Position numbers and translations under genes: made by a program. From assembly GCA_041586615.1 (NCBI GenBank), contig JBFGZS010000007.1, positions 1-64,000 on the forward strand: 64,000 nucleotides of DNA, written 5' to 3'. Shown piece after piece: positions 25,160 through 34,424 of the stretch (within the stretch, counting starts at the first letter, position 1; each line of letters begins with the position of its first letter). This DNA comes from Motiliproteus sp041586615 (lineage in GTDB: Bacteria > Pseudomonadota > Gammaproteobacteria > Pseudomonadales > Balneatricaceae). A model generated the notes under the pieces. It did not search any database, had not been told where the DNA came from, and saw nothing but the letters and a program-made list of their open reading frames with translations.

Positions 25160-27148
25160 ATGGGTTTTAATACCGCGATAACCGGACTTAAAGCATCGGC
25201 GCGTCAGCTGGACGTGACCGGCAGCAATATCGCCAACGCCAGTACTGTGGGTTTTAAAGGTGCGCGTACTGAATTTGCCGACATCTTTACGTCTTCGGTT
25301 GCCGGCCCCGGCAGTTCCAATGCGGCCGGTGCGGGGGTTATCGTGTCCGATATCGCGCAGAACTTTACCGCAGGCACCGTCGAGTTTACCAATAACAACA
25401 TGGATCTGGCGATCGACGGGGATGGTTTCTTTCAGCTCAAGGGTGCGCAGGGGGGGGTGACCTATACCCGCGCCGGGTCGTTTGAGCTGGATAGGGACGG
25501 TAACGTTATCGCCAAAAACGGGAAGGTTGTACAGGGGTATGGCATCGATGCGGCGGGTAACCAGCTGCCGGTCGCCAACCTCGCTATCACCCAAAAAGAG
25601 AGTGATCCACAAGCGACCGAAGCGATCGCGCTGTCCTTTAATATCGACTCGCGTCTCGAGCCGCCGGCGCGTCAGAACTATGACAAGGACGATGCGGGTT
25701 CCTATAGCTTCACCACCACCTCGCGGATTTTCGATCCGCTGGGTAACGAGCATACCATCAAGCTGGATTTTGTTGAGCAGGGGCCGTTTCGTGAGCAACA
25801 GACGTTTACGCTGTCTGATGTGCCTGCTGCGGTGGCGCCGGCGACCAATCGTGTTATTGATGTGAATGGTGTGGCCATCCCGCTGGATGATGCCGGTGAG
25901 ACCGCGGCCTCTATCGCCGCTAAAGTGGTTGGTAGCCCCGCCGTAGTGGGTCCGCCCGCCATCGCTGCCGTGCCAGGCGCCTTCACTGCCGATGAGCGAG
26001 TCGCCTCGGTAAAGGTCGACCCCCTGGATGCATCCAAGGTCGTCGTCACGTTTAAGGCGTCGGCAACCGATGTGGAGTCCGTGGCGTTTGTCGATACGGA
26101 CGCGTCCGGAGTCAGTGTTAGCGCACGGACCTCCAGCAACCTGAATGCGAATGAGATCCAGGCGTTAACGATCACGGCGCCGGAAAAAGACGGTCAGATT
26201 CGCATCGGTAGCGGCAGCGGCGCGGTGCTGGTCGATGTGAATACGCCTGAAGACGATGTTAGCGCGGTCTTGAATAAGATCATCGCCCGCGAGGACGATA
26301 TTCTCGCGCTTAATCCCAATCTTGAATCGCTGCTGGTAGACCGAAACACCGGCAAAATGAGCTTTATCTTTAAGTCGGAAGCCGATCCGGCGTCCATTAG
26401 CCTGATGTCGGTCGGTGAGGATGCCGGTGTCGGTGTCTTCAGTGTGACGGCGGCGACGCAAGAGGTGCCGGGCGATAACAGTTACCTGGGTGTTTACCGC
26501 ACCTATGGCTATCTAAACGGCACGAGCCTGCTGAATATCGGCAGAGAGCCTGCGCCGGGTTACGGTGACAGCAACCGCATCGGGCCGATTATCATGCGGT
26601 TCGATACCTCCAGCGGTCTGTTGCTGGAGGTGCGTGGCGAGGATGTATCCCGAGGCGGTGCGGCGCCCAAGATTAATATTCTGGGTGCCGATCCGACTGA
26701 TCCCAACCGTGCCATCTCCCTGGACCTGAGCGGTTCGACCCAGTTCGCCTCCAGTAATATCGTGAAGGGCAGCACCCAAGACGGTTTTGCCAAGGGCGAT
26801 CTGATCGGGGTGTCGTTCGAGTTCGATGGCACCATGATGGCCAGCTATTCGAATGGCCAGCGTGCGGCGCTGGGACAGGTCGCTCTGGCCACGTTCGAGA
26901 ACAACCAGGGCTTGCGCTCTTCGGGTGATACCGAATGGACTGTTTCCCTGGAGTCGGGGGAAGCGACGCTGAACGCACCGGGTACCGGCCTTAACGGTAG
27001 GCTTCGCCAGTCTGTGCTGGAGCAGTCTAACGTTGACCTGTCCGAGGAGCTGGTGACGCTGATCGAGGCGCAGCGGAACTTCCAGGCCAACTCCAAGACC
27101 CTGCAGACCGAGAACGCGGTGACACAAACCATCCTGCAGATTCAGTAA
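25160..27148 (+). CDS. flgE: Flagellar hook protein FlgE (enlarged)
   Basis: A 662-aa hook subunit. The N-terminus MGFNTAITGLKASARQLDVTG and SNIANASTVGFKGARTEF, the AIDGDGFFQL block, and the C-terminal EELVTLIEAQRNFQANSKTLQTEN are canonical. It is about 65% longer than E. coli FlgE (402 aa). The extra sequence lies in the middle (about residues 215-440) and includes flagellin-IN-like segments such as NRVIDVNGVAIPLDDAGETA, so it should form outer-surface domains. It ends the flgBCDE unit; a terminator follows. Confidence 0.95.
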   Translation: MGFNTAITGLKASARQLDVTGSNIANASTVGFKGARTEFADIFTSSVAGPGSSNAAGAGVIVSDIAQNFTAGTVEFTNNNMDLAIDGDGFFQLKGAQGGVTYTRAGSFELDRDGNVIAKNGKVVQGYGIDAAGNQLPVANLAITQKESDPQATEAIALSFNIDSRLEPPARQNYDKDDAGSYSFTTTSRIFDPLGNEHTIKLDFVEQGPFREQQTFTLSDVPAAVAPATNRVIDVNGVAIPLDDAGETAASIAAKVVGSPAVVGPPAIAAVPGAFTADERVASVKVDPLDASKVVVTFKASATDVESVAFVDTDASGVSVSARTSSNLNANEIQALTITAPEKDGQIRIGSGSGAVLVDVNTPEDDVSAVLNKIIAREDDILALNPNLESLLVDRNTGKMSFIFKSEADPASISLMSVGEDAGVGVFSVTAATQEVPGDNSYLGVYRTYGYLNGTSLLNIGREPAPGYGDSNRIGPIIMRFDTSSGLLLEVRGEDVSRGGAAPKINILGADPTDPNRAISLDLSGSTQFASSNIVKGSTQDGFAKGDLIGVSFEFDGTMMASYSNGQRAALGQVALATFENNQGLRSSGDTEWTVSLESGEATLNAPGTGLNGRLRQSVLEQSNVDLSEELVTLIEAQRNFQANSKTLQTENAVTQTILQIQ

Positions 27149-27198
27149 CCGACTGCGCGTGCCGGTCCCTGGTCGATCACCGGTATCGATCAGCCAAT

Positions 27199-27233
27199 AA
27201 ACCACGTTTCCGTGTTGGCGGCAGCGTGGTTTT
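27199..27233 (+). terminator. Terminator after flgE
   Basis: AAACCACG (27199-27206) pairs with CGTGGTTT (27225-27232) around an 18-nt loop; TTTT overlaps the end of the stem. Confidence 0.75.
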
Positions 27234-27248
27234 GTCGTTCCTGATACT

Positions 27249-27264
27249 TGGCATTCTTATTGCT
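27249..27264 (+). promoter_or_regulatory. Sigma-54 promoter of flgFGHIJKL
   Basis: TGGCATT (27249-27255), CTTA, TTGCT (27260-27264), exact GG-N10-GC spacing, 40 bp before flgF. Nearly the same sequence as the flgB promoter. Confidence 0.92.
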
Positions 27265-27304
27265 GTGTTTTAGTCCAGTCGCTGAACCCCATGCGGAGGG
27301 ATTA

Positions 27305-28072
27305 ATGGACAAGCTACTCTATCTTTCGATGACCGGTGCCCGGGAAACCATGCTGGCGCAGACCGCGCATGCCAACAATCTGGCCAACGTGAATACCACC
27401 GGCTTCAAGTCCGATCTGGCCCAGGCCCGCGCGATGCCGGTGTTTGGCGAGGGACACGCGAGCCGGGTCTATGCCATGACCGAAAACCCCGCGACCCGCT
27501 TTGACGCCGGCGCCATGAATCAGACCGGCCGCGAGCTGGATGTCGCCATCGAGGGCGAGGGGTGGCTGGCGGTGCAGGCACCGGATGGCAGCGAGGCCTA
27601 TACCCGGGCCGGCGAGCTGCACATTGATGCCACCGGCCAGGTGGTCACAGGCAGAGGATTGCCGCTTTTGGGTGGCGGTGGCCCGATTGTGTTGCCGCCG
27701 GCCGAGAAGATCGATATTGGTCAGGATGGCAGCATCAGCGTCCGTCCCCTGGGGGCGGCTGAAGGCGACCTGGTCATCGTCGACCAGATTAAACTCGTCA
27801 ACCCTCCAGCCGAGAGCCTGCGCAAAGGCGCCGACGGCTTGATGCGGATTCAGGCGGCAGACGATGCCCTGAACGGCGCGCCAGGCGATATCGAAGCCGA
27901 TCCGCAGGTGCGGCTGGCCGCCGGCTATCTGGAAACCAGTAACGTCAATGCGGTTGCCGAGATGACCGCCATACTGGACCTGTCCCGGCGCTTCGAGATG
28001 AATATCAAGATGATGACCGACGCCAAAGAGAATGCCGAGGCAGCGGCACGTATATTGCAGAATCTAGGTTAA
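27305..28072 (+). CDS. flgF: Flagellar proximal rod protein FlgF
   Basis: A 255-aa rod protein. ATG 27305 (MDKLLYLSMTGA) has GGAGGG directly upstream; a longer reading from 27248 would overlap the sigma-54 promoter. Conserved blocks: HANNLANVNTTGFKSDL, DVAIEGEGWLAVQ, YTRAGELHIDATGQVVT and the C-terminal AEMTAILDLSRRFEMNIKMM. First gene of the flgF-flgL cluster. Confidence 0.96.
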   Translation: MDKLLYLSMTGARETMLAQTAHANNLANVNTTGFKSDLAQARAMPVFGEGHASRVYAMTENPATRFDAGAMNQTGRELDVAIEGEGWLAVQAPDGSEAYTRAGELHIDATGQVVTGRGLPLLGGGGPIVLPPAEKIDIGQDGSISVRPLGAAEGDLVIVDQIKLVNPPAESLRKGADGLMRIQAADDALNGAPGDIEADPQVRLAAGYLETSNVNAVAEMTAILDLSRRFEMNIKMMTDAKENAEAAARILQNLG

Positions 28073-28097
28073 GTTCAGGTTTAATACATCGGCTTTC

Positions 28098-28174
28098 GTA
28101 GGTCGGATTAGCGCCGCGTAATCCGACAGTTTCGGCCCGCTGTCGGGTTACGGCCTTTGGCCTAAACCGACCTG
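28098..28174. repeat. Paired REP palindromes (BIME-like) between flgF and flgG
   Basis: GTAGGTCGGATTAGCGCCGC plus GTAATCCGAC (28098 on) is followed by an inverted relative (28139-28174; TCGGGTTACGGCC, GGCCTAAACCGACC). The same palindrome family flanks the RAYT gene at 35.7-36.6 kb. The remaining gap to flgG also contains two hairpins: CTGCC...GGCAG near 28216-28240 and GGGTGCC...GGCACCC near 28243-28270. Confidence 0.85.
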
Positions 28175-28295
28175 CAAAATGAAGAACACGAATACGCGTC
28201 AATCAAACAATAAGACTGCCTGAGAGGCTACTCTCGGCAGAGGGGGTGCCAACGCCGCAAGCGGGCACCCGCAGACAGGCTAGCAGGAGTTCATC

Positions 28296-29081
28296 ATGCA
28301 CGGTGCATTGTACGTCGCAAAAACGGGATTGAGTGCGCAGGACAACAACCTGCGGGTCATTTCCAACAACCTGGCCAACGTCAGCACGGTGGGCTTCAAG
28401 CGTGACCGCGCGGTCTTTGAGGACCTGCTGTATCAGGTACAGCGCCAGCCCGGTGCGCAATCGTCCGAAAGTTCCACCTTGCCCTCGGGGTTTCAGCTGG
28501 GTTCCGGTGTACGTACCGTGGCAACACAGAAAATCTTTACCCAGGGCACGCTGGAAATTACCGATCAGGGGCTGGATGTGGCGGTGGAAGGGCGCGGTTT
28601 CTTTCAGGTGTCGACCCCCGCGGGCGATACCGGTTATACCCGGCACGGTAATTTCCACCTCAGCGAAGACGGCACGCTGGTTACCGCCGAGGGCTATCCC
28701 CTGGAGCCGCAGATCACCATCCCCGTGGGCTCGCAGGGCGTGACGATCAGTATCGACGGCATCGTATCGGCCACCTTGTCGGGCCAGGCCACCCCAACCC
28801 AGCTGGGCACTATTCAGTTGGCCGATTTCATCAATCAGGCCGGTATGCAGCCGGTGGGAAATAACCTCTACAAAGAAACGGCAGCCAGTGGCGCGCCGAC
28901 CATCGGTACCGGTGGTACCGGGGGGTTTGGCCAGCTGGTGCAGGGCGCGCTGGAAAACTCCAACGTTAACTCGGTGGAAGAGTTGGTGAATATGATCTCG
29001 ACCCAGCGGGCTTTCGAGATGAACTCCAAAGTCATCTCGGCGGCCGATCAGATGCTGTCCTTCGTCACGCAGCAGTTGTAA
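28296..29081 (+). CDS. flgG: Flagellar distal rod protein FlgG
   Basis: A 261-aa distal rod subunit, normal length. Canonical blocks: LYVAKTGLSAQDNNLRVISN, NLANVSTVGFKRDRAVFEDLLYQ, DVAVEGRGFFQV, and the C-terminal NVNSVEELVNMISTQRAFEMNSKVI. AGGAG precedes the ATG. The 223-bp gap after flgF is filled by REP palindromes and hairpins that may tune expression of the downstream genes. Confidence 0.97.
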   Translation: MHGALYVAKTGLSAQDNNLRVISNNLANVSTVGFKRDRAVFEDLLYQVQRQPGAQSSESSTLPSGFQLGSGVRTVATQKIFTQGTLEITDQGLDVAVEGRGFFQVSTPAGDTGYTRHGNFHLSEDGTLVTAEGYPLEPQITIPVGSQGVTISIDGIVSATLSGQATPTQLGTIQLADFINQAGMQPVGNNLYKETAASGAPTIGTGGTGGFGQLVQGALENSNVNSVEELVNMISTQRAFEMNSKVISAADQMLSFVTQQL

Positions 29082-29092
29082 TTAACGAGAGG

Positions 29093-29809
29093 GTGACCGG
29101 ATTGCGAAAACAGCAAATAAATCGCTACGCAGGCATTCGCAGGCTGGCAGCCGTGTTCGGGGTTGTTACCGGCCTGGTGGGCTGTGTGAACGCGCCGCCT
29201 CGGCCCGACAACCCCTATTTCGCCCCGGTACCGCCCGCGGCGATGACCGCACCGAAGCAGGTGACGGGTGCGATCTACCAATCCGGTTATGGCCTGTCGC
29301 TCTATGAAGACCGGCGTGCACGCCGGGTGGGCGATATCCTCACCATCAACCTGACCGAGCGTACGCAGGCCAGCAAAAAGGCCGAGACCGATATCGAAAA
29401 GAGCAGCAGCCTGACGCTGCCACAACCGACCATCCTGGGGCGGGGGGTTTCTATCCTGGGCAACCCGTTGTCGGCGACCCTGAATGGCGGGACCCGTACC
29501 GCAAACGGTTCCGGCGATGCGGACCAGAGTAATAGCCTGACCGGCAGCATTACCGTCACCGTCGCCGACGTGCTGCCCAGCGGCGTGATGCAGGTGCGCG
29601 GCGAAAAATGGATGACCCTGACCAGCGGCGACGAATATATCCGCGTCAGCGGCCTGGTGCGCCCGGAAGATGTAAAGCCGGATAACTCGGTGGACTCGCC
29701 CAAGCTGGCGGACGCCCGCATCACCTACAGCGGCACCGGCGCCTTGCACGACAGCAACCAGCCGGGCTGGTTAACGCGATTTTTCTATAGCCCGCTCTGG
29801 CCGTTTTAA
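29093..29809 (+). CDS. flgH: Flagellar L-ring protein FlgH
   Basis: A 238-aa lipoprotein forming the outer-membrane L ring. The lipobox is GLVGC about residue 30, followed by SGYGLSLYEDRRARRVGDILTINL and the C-terminal VSGLVRPEDVKPDNSVDSPKLADARI. The reading starts at GTG 29093; TTG 29102 is an alternative with better spacing from GAGAGGG (29087-29093). It lies between flgG and flgI, as expected. Confidence 0.95.
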   Translation: MTGLRKQQINRYAGIRRLAAVFGVVTGLVGCVNAPPRPDNPYFAPVPPAAMTAPKQVTGAIYQSGYGLSLYEDRRARRVGDILTINLTERTQASKKAETDIEKSSSLTLPQPTILGRGVSILGNPLSATLNGGTRTANGSGDADQSNSLTGSITVTVADVLPSGVMQVRGEKWMTLTSGDEYIRVSGLVRPEDVKPDNSVDSPKLADARITYSGTGALHDSNQPGWLTRFFYSPLWPF

Positions 29810-29827
29810 GGCGAGCGCGGCGACCTG

Positions 29828-31009
29828 ATGAGAACGGATATGATGAGACAACCCGGTTTATGTGTCGCGCTGCCGCGGCGGCAAGGGGCCTATCGGCGCG
29901 TCGTGCCCGCAGGCGTACGGTTGGCGTCGTTGGTGACACTGATCATGAGTGTGCTGCTGGCACCGACGGTGCACGCCGAGCGCCTGAAAGATATCGTCAG
30001 CGTCGCCGGCGTGCGTAGCAACCAGCTGGTGGGCTACGGGCTGGTGGTGGGCCTGAGCGGTACCGGCGATAAGGGGCAGTTTACCTCGCAGACATTCAAG
30101 AATATGCTCGCGCAGTTTGGTATTGCCCTGCCGGCCGGGGTGACGCCGCAGTCGGCCAATATCGCCGCGGTCTCGATTCATGCTGAACTGGAGCCCTTTG
30201 CCAAGCCGGGTCAGACCATAGATATCACCATCTCATCCATCGGTGATGCGAAGAGTCTGCGCGGCGGTAGCCTGCTGATGTCGCCGCTTAAGGGCGCCGA
30301 TGGGCAAGTGTACGCCATCGCCCAGGGTAACCTGGTGGTGGGTGGACTCGGGTTGCAGGGGCAGGATGGTTCGCGGATTACCATCAATGTGCCCAGCGTC
30401 GGGCGTATCCCCGGCGGTGCCACCGTCGAGCGCGCGGTGCCTAGCCCCTTCGGGCGTGGCGATCATCTGGTGCTGAACCTGAATCAATCGGACTTCACCA
30501 CCTCGCGACGGGTGGTGGAGAGTATCAATGGCTTGCTGGGGCCGGGGGTGGCTGAATCGATCGATGCCACGTCGATTCGGGTGCGGGCGCCACGGGATAT
30601 CAACCAACGGGTGACGTTCCTGTCGGTGCTGGAAAACCTGCAGGTCTCGCCGGCGGAAGAGGTGGCCAAAGTCATTATTAACTCCCGCACCGGTACCATT
30701 ATCATTGGCCAGAATGTCCGGGTGTCGCCGGTCGCCATTACCCATGGCGGCCTGACGGTGTCGATTCTTGAAGCCCCGGTCGTCAGTCAGCCCGGCGAGC
30801 TGAGCCTGGGACAGACCGTCATTACCCCGCGCAGCGGCATCGAGGTGGATGCCAACAGCGGTCATATGTTCGAATTTAACCCCGGCGCGACCCTGAACGA
30901 TATCGTCCAGGCGGTCAATCAGGTGGGGGCCGCCCCCGGCGACCTGATGGCCATTCTGGAAGCGCTGAAACAGTCGGGGGCGCTGAAGGCCGAATTGGTG
31001 GTAATCTAG
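29828..31009 (+). CDS. flgI: Flagellar P-ring protein FlgI
   Basis: A 393-aa periplasmic ring protein. The signal peptide ends at VHA before ERLKDIVSVAGVRSNQLVGYG; other family blocks are GLSGTGDKGQFTSQTFKNML, VPSVGRIPGGATVER and the C-terminal FNPGATLNDIVQAVNQVGAAPGDLMAILEALK. ATG 29828 was taken, with ATG 29840 possible. FlgA (20501-21289) is its assembly chaperone. A heptamer repeat tract follows directly after the stop codon. Confidence 0.96.
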   Translation: MRTDMMRQPGLCVALPRRQGAYRRVVPAGVRLASLVTLIMSVLLAPTVHAERLKDIVSVAGVRSNQLVGYGLVVGLSGTGDKGQFTSQTFKNMLAQFGIALPAGVTPQSANIAAVSIHAELEPFAKPGQTIDITISSIGDAKSLRGGSLLMSPLKGADGQVYAIAQGNLVVGGLGLQGQDGSRITINVPSVGRIPGGATVERAVPSPFGRGDHLVLNLNQSDFTTSRRVVESINGLLGPGVAESIDATSIRVRAPRDINQRVTFLSVLENLQVSPAEEVAKVIINSRTGTIIIGQNVRVSPVAITHGGLTVSILEAPVVSQPGELSLGQTVITPRSGIEVDANSGHMFEFNPGATLNDIVQAVNQVGAAPGDLMAILEALKQSGALKAELVVI

Positions 31010-31029
31010 ACGGCAGGCGGCAAGTTTCA

Positions 31030-31101
31030 GGCGGCAGGCGGCAGGCGGCAGGTGACAGGTGACAGGTGACAGGTGACAGGTGACAGGTGACAGGTGACAG
31101 G
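31030..31101 (+). repeat. Heptamer tandem repeats between flgI and flgJ
   Basis: Three GGCGGCA units (31030-31050) followed by seven GGTGACA units (31051-31099). A broken related unit lies at 31011-31020. It occupies most of the 145-bp flgI-flgJ gap. The unit matches the GGYRRCA pattern also seen at 48317 and 63365. Confidence 0.95.
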
Positions 31102-31154
31102 ATAAGGCGAAAGCGCAGGCGAAAAGCTACGGGCAGCGGTGTGGAGGGTGCGGG

Positions 31155-32312
31155 ATGATCAATAACGACCAGGCGTTAAATAACGTTCATGATCTGCAGG
31201 GGTTGCAGAAGCTGAAGCAGAGCGCGGCGAAAAACGACCCCAAGGCGCTGCAGGCGGTGGCCAAACAGTTCGAATCGCTGTTTCTGAACATGTTGCTGCA
31301 GAATATGCGCAAAGCCAACGACGCGTTTGCCGAAGGCAGCTATTTCGACAGCAACGACAGCAAGTTTTATCGCGATATGTACGACCAGCAGATGTCCCAG
31401 TCGCTAGCCAATGGCAACGGCATCGGCCTGGCCGAGATGATGGTCAAGCAGCTGTCACCGACAGCCCCGCGTACCGAAACGAATCCGCTGGAGATGCCGC
31501 TGAGCCGTCTGGCCGCACAACCGCAGGGGCCGGCCTTCGAACAGGCGTTGGCGCAGACGGCGCGGGCTGCCATCGACGCCATGGGGCGCATCCGTGCCGA
31601 CGGACAGGCATTGGGGCAAGTGGAACCGGGTGAATTTAGCGCCACGCCGGCGACATTGACGGCCGCGGCGGATGGCGGTGCGCTGGCCGCGACGTTGCAT
31701 GCGCGGGCGGTTTCGCCCGCCGGTACAACAAGCGCACCCAGGGCGGATGCAGCGCCTGAGCCCGTGGCGGAAAATGGCCGGGCCGACGACACGAACCGCA
31801 CCGTCACGGCGCTGCCCGAACGCTTTGAATCGCCGCAGGCATTTGTCCGCACGCTGTTGCCACTGGCTGAGAAGATTGCCGCCGCGGCGGGGATCGATCC
31901 GAAAGTGATCGTGGCCCAGGCGGCGCTGGAAACCGGCTGGGGCCAGCATATGATCCGCCGCGCCGACGGTCGCAGTGCCAACAACCTGTTTGGCATCAAG
32001 GCCGATAGCCGCTGGCAGGGTGAGCAGGCGGTCGTAGGAACACTGGAATACCGGCAGGGGATTCCCCGCCGGGAGCAGGCCGCGTTTCGCGCCTATCCCG
32101 ATGTGGACGCGAGCCTGCGCGATTACGTCGATTTTCTCCGCAGCAACCCGCGCTACCAGTCAGCACTGGCGCAGGGCCAGGACGGACAGGCTTACGCCAG
32201 GGCGCTGCAAGCGGCCGGTTACGCCACCGATCCGGCTTACGCCAGCAAGATCAGCGGCATCATGACGGGCGATCTGCTGAAAAATATCAGCGAAAACATT
32301 AAAGCAGGCTGA
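31155..32312 (+). CDS. flgJ: Flagellar rod-cap and peptidoglycan hydrolase FlgJ
   Basis: A 385-aa two-domain protein. The N-terminal rod-scaffold domain (about 20-95) has LQAVAKQFESLFLNMLLQNMRKA. The C-terminal glucosaminidase domain (about 225-380) has VIVAQAALETGWGQHMI with the catalytic glutamate, NNLFGIKA and AFRAYPDVDASLRDYVDFL. It opens the cell wall for the rod. It is longer than E. coli FlgJ (313 aa) because of an Ala/Pro-rich linker (about 105-220) of low complexity. Confidence 0.95.
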   Translation: MINNDQALNNVHDLQGLQKLKQSAAKNDPKALQAVAKQFESLFLNMLLQNMRKANDAFAEGSYFDSNDSKFYRDMYDQQMSQSLANGNGIGLAEMMVKQLSPTAPRTETNPLEMPLSRLAAQPQGPAFEQALAQTARAAIDAMGRIRADGQALGQVEPGEFSATPATLTAAADGGALAATLHARAVSPAGTTSAPRADAAPEPVAENGRADDTNRTVTALPERFESPQAFVRTLLPLAEKIAAAAGIDPKVIVAQAALETGWGQHMIRRADGRSANNLFGIKADSRWQGEQAVVGTLEYRQGIPRREQAAFRAYPDVDASLRDYVDFLRSNPRYQSALAQGQDGQAYARALQAAGYATDPAYASKISGIMTGDLLKNISENIKAG

Positions 32313-32367
32313 TTCGGGGTCGATGACCTAAGCAGCAGCGGGGTCGTCTGACCCCAGGAGTTGAGCG

Positions 32368-34422
32368 ATGGTAGGTTTACTGAATCTGGGTATACAGGCC
32401 CTGACTTCGAATCAGAAAGCACTGGAAGTGACCGGGCAGAACATTGCCAACGTCAACACGCCCGGCTATAGCCGGCAATTGGCGTCCTTTGAGACCCGTG
32501 CCGCCCCCGAGCTGGGCGTGACTGTCGATAGTGTGCTGCGCGCAACCGACCTGTTCGCCTCCAAGCAGGTGTGGACCGACACCGCGGCGTTCAACAGCAA
32601 TGAGGTCTTTGCGTTTAACGCCGCGCAGCTCGATGACCTGCTCGCCAACGAAGAGAGCGGGCTGTCGTCGGGTTTCGACACGTTCTTCGGCGCCCTGCAA
32701 TCCGTGGTGGACGACCCGATCTCGATTCCCAGTCGCGAACTGTTTCTCGGTGTGACCAGCGGCTTGGAGCGCCGGTTTCACACCATCGATCAAAAACTTG
32801 AAGACCAGAGTGTCGCCGTCAACACCCAGATGGAATCGCTGGTGCTGCAGGTCTCCGAGATCACCGGCCACCTGGCCGAATTGAACCGGAACATTACCCT
32901 GGAAGAGGCGCGCGGGCTATCCAGTAATGCGCTCAAAGACAAACGCGATGAATCGATCCGGAGCTTGTCCGAGATTATTGATATCTCCGTGCAGACCCGT
33001 GCCGACGGTATCGGCGATGTCAACGTGTTTCTGACCAGTGGTCAGCCGCTGGTGGTCGGGTCCAAGGCGAGTAATATGCTGGTGCGCGCAGGGTCTTTGG
33101 ATCCGGTACGTTCCGAGCTGGGTGTTGAGGTCGCCGGTAAATTTATCGAAGTGACCGACGCGGTGCGCGGCGGTCAGCTCGGCGGCCTGGTCGACTACCG
33201 CGATGAGGTGCTGACACCGGCCTGGAACGAGTTGGGGCGGATCGCCATCACCTTTGCCCAGGCCATGAATGAGCAGCATGCCAAGGGTATTGATCTGGAC
33301 GGTGGCTATGGGCAGGATTTTTTCAACGACCTCAGTCGCAGCGGTACGGTGCGTGGCGGGGTCGGTAACAGCAATCCGCTTAGCAGTCAGGCCACGGTGC
33401 GCATCACCGATGCCAGCCTGCTGAAAGCCAGCGACTACGAGCTGTTGTTCAACGCCGGTAGCGATTTCCAGATTCGCCGGGAGAGTGACGGCAAGACCTA
33501 TAGTCTGTCTGACTTTAGCTTCGACGCCACCGATCCGTCAGCGCAGGCCGATATGACCTATTCCGGTGACCTGAGTACCGGGCTGCTGCAGTTCAATCTC
33601 GATGGAATAACCGTGCGCCTCGAAGGGAAAGGCGCATTTCTCACCGGTGATGCCTTCTTTATTCAGCCGGTACGCAACGGTGCCGAGGAGCTGGCGTTAG
33701 CGCTGACCGCGGGAGACCAGCTGGCGCTGGCGTCACCGATTCGGGTCGAAGCCTCGTTGGACAACAGCGGCAAAGCCCGTATCAGCGACGTGGAAGTCAC
33801 CGACCCTGGCAGTGCGACCTTCACCCAGAAAGCCGGCGTGTTGAGCCCCCCCGTGGAAATCGTCTTTAACAGCGGTGAGCCCACCACCTTCAGTGTGTTT
33901 GATATCACCGACCCGACCAACCCACAGCCCTATACCGATGAAGTCACGGGCGCGGCACTGCCACGTCAAGCCTATGTGGCGGGCGAGCCGATCCCGCTCA
34001 ATGGCTTTGCCGTGACGCTGATCAACCAGCCCGATCCCGGGGATCGTTACCAGTTTACCTTTAACAAGGACGGCGTCAGCGACAACCGTAACGCCCTGGC
34101 TCTGTCGAATCTGCAGGAATCGCAACTGGTCAGTCGCCGTCTTTCCGCCGGTGAAGCCGTCGGGGGGTTTACCCTGCAGGATATCTACGCGCGCCTGGTG
34201 GAAAAGGTCGGTACCGAAACCAGCGTCGCCAACCTGAACCTGTCCGCCAGCGAAGCCGTGTTAAGCAGCTCGACGGCGGTGCGTGAGAGTATTTCCGGGG
34301 TGAATCTGGATGAAGAGGCCGCCAACCTGGTGAAATACCAGCAGGCCTACCAGGCGGCGGCACAAGTAATCAATACATCGCGGCAGCTGTTCGATACCCT
34401 GCTGAATGCCGCCGGAGGTTAA
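32368..34422 (+). CDS. flgK: Flagellar hook-filament junction protein FlgK (enlarged)
   Basis: A 684-aa junction protein (547 aa in E. coli). The N-terminal axial block is LLNLGIQALTSNQKALEVTG with GQNIANVNTPGYSRQ, and the C-terminal is GVNLDEEAANLVKYQQAYQAAAQVINTSRQLFD. Extra sequence lies in the central surface-exposed domains. AGGAG precedes the ATG. The last base of its stop codon overlaps the start region of flgL, so the two are translationally coupled. Chaperone: FlgN at 19483-19968. Confidence 0.96.
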   Translation: MVGLLNLGIQALTSNQKALEVTGQNIANVNTPGYSRQLASFETRAAPELGVTVDSVLRATDLFASKQVWTDTAAFNSNEVFAFNAAQLDDLLANEESGLSSGFDTFFGALQSVVDDPISIPSRELFLGVTSGLERRFHTIDQKLEDQSVAVNTQMESLVLQVSEITGHLAELNRNITLEEARGLSSNALKDKRDESIRSLSEIIDISVQTRADGIGDVNVFLTSGQPLVVGSKASNMLVRAGSLDPVRSELGVEVAGKFIEVTDAVRGGQLGGLVDYRDEVLTPAWNELGRIAITFAQAMNEQHAKGIDLDGGYGQDFFNDLSRSGTVRGGVGNSNPLSSQATVRITDASLLKASDYELLFNAGSDFQIRRESDGKTYSLSDFSFDATDPSAQADMTYSGDLSTGLLQFNLDGITVRLEGKGAFLTGDAFFIQPVRNGAEELALALTAGDQLALASPIRVEASLDNSGKARISDVEVTDPGSATFTQKAGVLSPPVEIVFNSGEPTTFSVFDITDPTNPQPYTDEVTGAALPRQAYVAGEPIPLNGFAVTLINQPDPGDRYQFTFNKDGVSDNRNALALSNLQESQLVSRRLSAGEAVGGFTLQDIYARLVEKVGTETSVANLNLSASEAVLSSSTAVRESISGVNLDEEAANLVKYQQAYQAAAQVINTSRQLFDTLLNAAGG

Positions 34423-34424
34423 TG

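Noticed and set aside
31011..31101. Heptamer tract as a CRISPR array
   Set aside because: Units are contiguous 7-mers without spacers, and no cas genes are present.
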